DNA of 64,000 nt, from NCBI GenBank assembly GCA_025449115.1, contig JAHLKC010000154.1, positions 1-64,000 of the forward strand, in the 5' to 3' direction. The DNA comes from Chytridium lagenaria. Taxonomy: Eukaryota > Chytridiomycota > Chytridiomycetes > Chytridiales > Chytridiaceae. The notes under the pieces are model-generated. The model saw only the letters and a list, made by a program, of their open reading frames with translations, had not been told where the DNA came from and did no database searches. Position numbers and translations under genes: made by a program. This document shows positions 58,361-64,000 of the stretch, one piece after another (the first letter of the stretch is position 1; each line of letters starts with the position of its first letter).

Positions 58361-61259
58361 ATGGCATCGTCAGCGCCACAGTCCGACGAGCAGCGAGCGA
58401 CGGATCATGGGCCAAGAGACGTTGGGGACGTTTCCGAAAAAGAATCTCGAATAGATCAACCTCAAAACCAGCAGGAAGAAGAGTATAATGTGTCTTTTAT
58501 TATCGCGAAACTGGAGCAGCAGAGGGGTGGAAAGAAGAGAGCAACGTCAACGCCATCTCAAACGCCATCACAACCTTCGCCCGTCAAAGAGCCATCACCT
58601 GTCGCAGTACCTTCAAATGTTTCGATTGATCAAGTACCAACCCAACATCCACCTGTTAACCGTGCGGCAACAAGTCCTGCTCTCTTCAATATGAACACAT
58701 CAACACCAACCACAACATCACCCTTACAACCAGTCCCTCCGCAACCAGATGGGTCAGGAAACCCTCACTTTGTCAAGATAAACGGTAAATGGGTTGAGAC
58801 GCCATCAGCCAAAGCCTTCTTCATGTCTGCGACGAGTATCATTGATGAGGAAATGTTGGGTGATATTCAAACTGTGCTCGCGACAGAATCAACGTCACAA
58901 CCGGAAGACGAAAGCGAAAAGAAAGAGGAACCTGTACGTGAAACTGCACCGGTGAAGCCAACTGTTGGTAAAATGCGATTACCCCAATCTAAACCATTCG
59001 TCCCGTCACAACAACCCAAAGCGGAAAGTACGGAACAAAAACAAGATTCTGCATCTACAACTACCCTGCAAAATGCGACTGCTCAAAAGATGAAACTACC
59101 TCAACCCTCTAAAGCCTCACCAAAACCTTCATTACCTGAACCTTCGCAAGTTCAACAGCCTGAATTTGCCAAACCTCAACACCCTGTCGTTGACACAAAG
59201 ATAGCTCAAGCTTTGAACCCAGAGCCTAGCGCTAAACCTTCGGCCAGGAGCGTGAAGAAAGCGATTCCTGATGGTGACCTCCTCCTAGCAGAGTTAGACG
59301 CCGCTCTGCTAGAGACTGTCACGACCGTTTCCGCGAACCCCTCATCCTCCAAATCCCCTGCATGGTCGAATACCCCAAACGACGTAAAGCCTTGGTTTGG
59401 CTCAACATTAAACTCATCATCAAACCAACACTCACAAAAGGAATCAACCCAGCCAGCCGTTTCAAATAAACCACCTGATGGGTCTATCGCGCATCTATCT
59501 GCACAAGCTGCTATTTTAGCCGCATCTAAACCCCCTCAATCTACATCCGCAATAACAAAAGATGCTAGTATCCCTAAACCCTCTTCCAAAAACTCTTCCA
59601 CAACCGATCTTCACACAACATCACGCCCTTCCCGCATTCCAGCAACAGGTCCCTCCCCCTCCCACCCCTCTCTCCCTGATATAAGCCCACGCACTCAAAA
59701 GGACATTGAAACCCTCGCCGACTCCATCGACGCGCTCATCCGCTCCAAATCCAAAGCCTCGTCTTCTTCATTCGACGGACTCCAGCCGATCCAGTTTGAA
59801 GCAGGCAGTAGTGCCATGTTGGCGAGCACAGAGGCTGTGGAGGAAGAAGATGAATCGAGAGATGCGTTTGGGGAGGGTGCGTCGCCTGTTAGAGCGAGGG
59901 AGTCGAAGAAGAAACGATCAGGGGTAACGTGGTCGATGAAAAGTGTGGCGAAGAGTTTGAGGCAGTCGTTTGCGGGAGCGCCGGGGATGGATCAAATTGC
60001 GTTGGATTTGAATGAGGGGGACGGGGAGGAGAGTGAAAGTGGGGAAGAAGGTTTAAGCGAGGATGACTTGGAACTTGAAGACGAGGAAGATGTTGAGGAG
60101 AATTTAGTGGATGAGGTTCCTGTTGACACGCAATCTGCAAAAACTTCTGCAATGTCGCTACTTGCATCTCCTGCTAAAACGTCTACGGTGTCGCTTATGT
60201 TACCGGCGTCAGCGAAAACATCGACAATGTCTTTGCTGCCGGCTGGAAAATTATCTTCCAGCCAGACAAGAAGCGCCTTTGACATTATGGTGAAGGAAGT
60301 AGAGGTATGTGTAGACCGTTTATATACTTCTGGGGACTAATTCGAAACCTTCAGCCTCATATTGAAATCCAAGGAACCGTGCACGGTCAAAGTTGCAAAT
60401 TCCGAGTGGGAGATGGTCGAATTCATTGTATTGGGGAAAGAGGTGCCTATAACTTTCCATTTTTTCCCTCCCATCCTAACATTTTGCTTAAAGATAAAAC
60501 CGATGTCGACCAATTTCCCTTTGAGTTTTACAGAATTCTCGCATGCAAAGAAGACGGCCCCAAATCCATCCTAACTGGCATATCATCCAAAAAGTCTAAA
60601 ATCACCTCCATCTCCATCGACTTCCCAGACACAAAAACCGCTCTCCTATGGTCAAAAAATGTTACGCGAATCGTTACAAAAGGTACACCAACCCCACTTA
60701 GCTTACTCTGACGTCAAAAGATCATCCCGAAAGCCTCTTTAACAAACGTGCCGTCGTTATCCTTGATGAACGGGAACCTACAAAAGTAACACGCGATGCG
60801 TTTCAAAAAGACATTCTCCCAATTATGCAGGCTTCAGGGAAAGAGTTTGAGGTTCATACGTTGCCATTTACGGCGGTGGATCTTGGGAAACTGTTTTCGA
60901 AGATAGGGGTTGAGAAAATTAATGTTGTTGCTTGCATTTCGTCGAGACCGCGGTCGAAAGATGTGGATGATATTCTTGCGGAGATGGCGAGCAAGGCGAC
61001 AGGTAAAGATTTCTTGCCTCATTGTGAAGCTTATTTTAATTTTGGAATAGGTGGAATGGACAAGTTTAAAGTGCTCCATAATATCTCTGAACCGCTCGAC
61101 ATTGGTTTGGCTTTAGTGAAAGGTATGTTATGCGTAAAGGTTCATGTTTTAAACGGAATTTGTAGAACCCTGAATGAATGGCAACTGTGCGTGTTGAACA
61201 CTCAAGTCACCAAAAATGAAAAGAAGTCCAAGTTTTTCTCCATGCTTAAATCGAAATAA
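58361..61259 (+). CDS. Long disordered protein with a degenerate sphingosine/diacylglycerol kinase-like C-terminus
   Basis: Start at the ATG at 58,361 (MASSAPQSDE). About 650 residues are Ser/Pro/Thr/Lys-rich and disordered, with acidic EEDDES tracts and TSTMSLLPA-like near-repeats near 60,130-60,250. An intron begins at about 60,304. The following exons suggest a PH-like segment (ISIDFPDTKTALLWSKNV). The last ~150 residues resemble the first part of a DAGKc/sphingosine-kinase fold: RAVVILDERE, then ILPIMQASGKEFEVHTL, INVVACISS, FNFGIGGMDK and EPLDIGLALVKG. The nucleotide loops (NPxxGxG, GGDG, GxGN) are not conserved, so it is probably not an active kinase. The exon path between 60,350 and 60,720 is not clear in one frame. 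The similarity was judged by eye and is tentative. Confidence 0.5.
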
Positions 61260-61802
61260 TCTGATGCGTACACTAATTTCACTTTTCATTCGTATAAATC
61301 AACTGTGTTTTCCTATAAATATATCCTCAGCCGTTGATTCTTAGTTTGCCGTTTTGTATAGGATCTGCAAGAACTGCTAATTTGTTTCCTCATGTTTCCA
61401 AGGGAGAATCTTGTGCCAACATCGACTCCCAGCAGAAACTAAAAGTAGACACGCGTCCGAATGTAATGGTTCTCACGTTAATCTTGGTAATCAAAGACCC
61501 GTCCAAACTTTTTGGCCATTGCATCTATGCGCCAGGATTGACGAGGATTTTCGTAAGCCTGGATTGAGAAAGGAGGCCGTCCTAATCGCATTCATTGCGT
61601 TTGTTAGTGATCCGGCGACAAAGGAGTTGGGCTAGGTGTTGAACTGTGCTTGCGTCTTGGCTTGAGGGTAGGTGATTGTGAGAAGGTGGCGGATGATGCT
61701 AATACAGCTTCAACGTTAGGTAGTAGCTTGATAGTATAATCGTACTGGGACTGCGACTTCGGCACTTGGATCGTCTTTTATTCTCATCTGTAAGGAGCTC
61801 AA
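61260..61802. other. Intergenic
   Basis: 543 bp between the kinase-like gene and the FAM72 gene. Short open frames here have no recognisable features. Confidence 0.55.
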
Positions 61803-62986
61803 ATGTCTTCGATACGGGGCGGTAGCGAACGCCCAACTGTCACCATCAGAGTCAACGAAGATGCGGACCCTCAGGCTGCGACCGGCCACTACCTCAACTT
61901 CCGGAAGCGCATCTCAAACCCAGTCCGTGGCGGATGGAAACCTAAGGCGGCGACTGGCTCTCTCAAGGGCTGCTCAAATGACAATGAGAGATATTGCCAA
62001 CGCGTCACGAATGTAAAATCAAACACTCATTCATTTTCCCACATGTTCACTCAACATTATTCGTTTCTCGTCACCAGCCCACAGGCACGGACCTATGCTG
62101 GTATTCCGCAATTTGAGTACTCGTGGAACCAATGGCGGACACAGGTGACGGCGAGCGCAGTGGCAAATGCGGAACTTGCACATGCAGCGGCGACAGCGAC
62201 GACAAATGCAGCCCCGTCAAACTCTGTGTCGGTTCACCCATCATTTAGAACAAAGACTGTGTGCAGGCTTCAGTGCAAGTTTTGCATACAGCCAATTTGT
62301 AAAAGAGGGATGAAAGCTATCTTGCTTGCGGACACTAGGGTGAGAAATTCTCGACATAAATATTGATGTGTTTTTTTAACTCTCTGGATCTTTTGTGCCA
62401 CTGTAGGTTGAACTCTATAGCACCGATGAGGTTCCTGCTGGGTAAGACATTTGTTTGAGGATGATGTAGAAACATTCTGATTCCCTTCAATCTGTATAGG
62501 CGGGTACAATTGGTCGCAGAGGATTATCTTACACGTAACTGTCATTGCAGGATTAGAGATGTAGCTTGCCTTGGATGGTAATTACATTTTTCCGTCTATC
62601 ATCTCTAACGCAATTCGTACTTTCGATTAATATCCGAAAACAATCTTCTAACACAACAGCGGAAATGTAAGATGGTTTCCCCGCTTTCTTTAAAACCTTA
62701 CCATGCTTTAATTATGTGGCGATATCTAACAATATTGAAAAGGTCATCGGATACCACGTGACGCAACCATGCGATGTATGCATGAGCGCCTGCAACAACG
62801 GTCATTTCTGGATGTTCCACGACGACTCCGTCACTGCTTCAGAAAGAACCGATGGTTGGTATTTGTTTGTTTTGCTTAAACTGATAGTAATTTAATGAAG
62901 GGAGCAAGGTGTTGCTGTGGTCGCAGCTCCCTTACTACGACAAGGAGAAGAAAGCCTCGAAGAATGTTGAGAAAGTGTGCCGTTGA
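61803..62986 (+). CDS. FAM72 family protein
   Basis: Start MSSIRGGSER at 61,803. The family domain begins near 62,260: CRLQCKFC, RGMKAILLADT, then across introns VELYSTDEVP, EDYLTRNCHCRIRDVACLGCGN, VIGYHV, CNNGHFWMFH and KVLLWSQLP. These match the conserved landmarks of animal FAM72 in order, including two CxxC pairs (CKFC, CLGC) of the Yippee-like zinc fold. Exons inferred: 61803-62012, 62085-62339, 62407-62441, 62500-62577, 62660-62666 (7 nt), 62743-62858 and 62905-62986. All junctions are GT-AG and keep frame. In mammals FAM72A binds the uracil-DNA glycosylase UNG2; whether this holds here is unknown. The N-terminal ~120 residues are extra to the animal proteins. Confidence 0.9.
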
Positions 62987-63238
62987 TGACGAGGTGCCCG
63001 TATGGCATCGCGTCAAGTTATTCCCCGTTTCCTTTCCTCTCGACGTCTTTAACCTTACTTAATATCAAAGACCAAAGAATAGTGTATTTAACCCAACTAA
63101 TAACAAAATGGATATGAAAACACGTAAAGCTACAACTCAGTGCGTCAGTTTAGAAGTTCAGGAGGACGTGGTTTTCAGCAGGTATGAGCATCAAACCCAA
63201 AAAACAGCCGGTTCAGCAGTTGCACAAGAAATCACACC
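62987..63238. other. Intergenic / promoter of the next gene
   Basis: 252 bp, no features recognised. Confidence 0.5.
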
Positions 63239-64000
63239 ATGTCCTCTCTGACGGTGTCGCTGGCCTTGAGCAGGGCCGTCATTGACATCGGCAACAGCAG
63301 CTCTGCAACGTCACCGCAGGATGTAGACTCGAGAGATACACCAGAGAAGCTGGCTGCACTCAAGGACAGGCTGGCCGCTATGTCAAGGTGAGGAGGCGAA
63401 AGTTGCTGCATTGAATGAAGCTGTCCGTATCATGAACCATATGCCTAACCGGTTTCTTCTTCTTTTTTAACGCACTACAATGCTCATTCTTCATTATGTA
63501 GTAAGCATTCATCGAAAGGATCCTCTTCAGATGCCGAAGCCCTTGAAAGACCGCCAAACGGCGCTACCCTTGAAAACCAACGACGCTCCCCATCACCGAT
63601 CCCAGACTTTCTTAACGACCCCGACATTGATCCCGAAGAGGAATTAAAGAGCCTCATGCAGGACATGGAGACTCTTAAAACTCTAACATCGAAAGTGGAC
63701 CAATTAAGCAAACTCCCACCGCCAAAATCAGACTGTGCCTGCTATATTGCCATTGACGCAGATGAACCCGCAAAGTGTGTCTCTTGCTCTGGTAGATTCG
63801 ACTCAATTCGAGACCTTCAGATGCAAAGAATTGAAGCTTTGAAGATTTTAGCAGAAGTGAGGCGAAAGATGCAGAAGGCAAAGTACATGGAGGATGCTGC
63901 TGCTGCTCAAACCAGTGTGTTTACCGCAAGAATAGAGGAGCTTGGAGATTTGATGGATTCCAAGGCGGAGGAATACATTCGGATAGAGAAGGATTTGCAA
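63239..64000 (+). CDS. Coiled-coil protein, 3' truncated by the window
   Basis: Start MSSLTVSLALSRAVIDIGNS at 63,239. Exon 1 ends at 63,387; intron 63,388-63,501 (GTGAGG...GTAG); exon 2 stays open to the window end. A Ser/Pro-rich stretch (RRSPSPIPDFLNDPDIDPEE) is followed by a heptad-like helix, a CAC...CVSC cysteine pair (near 63,733-63,790) and a long charged helix (RIEALKILAEVRRKMQKAK, then EELGDLMDSKAEEYI). I do not recognise the family. The spacing recalls Rab-exchange (Sec2-like) or septation coiled coils, but I cannot support a choice. Confidence 0.65.

Overview
The window reads as nuclear DNA of a fungus. Coding sequence is broken by many short GT-AG introns (about 45-95 nt), gene ends carry AT-rich flanks, and the gene set is eukaryotic: a Cin1/intersectin-type EH-SH3-RhoGEF scaffold, a Sel1-repeat protein, a FAM72 homologue, signal-peptide 7TM proteins and three MscL-type channels. 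The mixture (MscL, FAM72, plant-type LRR protein with an intron in each repeat) hints at an early-diverging lineage such as a chytrid. That is an inference, not a demonstration.

Region 1 (1-33,494, + strand) is the 3' part of one giant non-ribosomal peptide synthetase. It starts inside an adenylation (A) domain, so the gene continues to the left of the window. Visible order: A1-T1-C1-A2-T2-E-C2-A3-T3-C3-A4-T4-C4-A5-T5-C5-A6-T6-C6-A7-T7-C7-A8-T8-C8-A9-T9-C9-A10-T10-FSH1 hydrolase. That is ten A and ten carrier (T) domains, nine condensation (C) domains and one epimerase (E). Release appears to be by a fused FSH1/LovG-type serine hydrolase instead of an ordinary thioesterase. Introns recur at equivalent places in each module. 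The last modules are near-identical tandem copies of about 3.33 kb, arranged partly as a 6.67-kb two-module repeat. The A domains of this group differ at a predicted specificity position.

Region 2 (34.4-47.05 kb, - strand) holds three tandem MscL-type channel genes, one short-chain dehydrogenase-like gene, two tandem TM7/TMEM198-like (DUF4203) membrane protein genes and a Sel1-repeat protein gene. A five-fold CCAAT cluster lies upstream of the dehydrogenase-like gene.

Region 3 (48.28-64 kb, + strand) holds the EH/SH3/DH/PH scaffold, an LRR protein, a long disordered protein that ends in what looks like a degenerate sphingosine/diacylglycerol-kinase-like fold, a FAM72 homologue with a 7-nt micro-exon, and the 5' part of a coiled-coil protein that runs off the end.

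Sequence quality: many single-base frame breaks interrupt otherwise perfectly conserved reading frames. They occur in the NRPS and also in housekeeping-type genes (EH scaffold, MscL copies, Sel1 gene). Most are one-base changes in short homopolymers. I read them mainly as uncorrected assembly indels, not as gene death, so genes are annotated as single loci across them.
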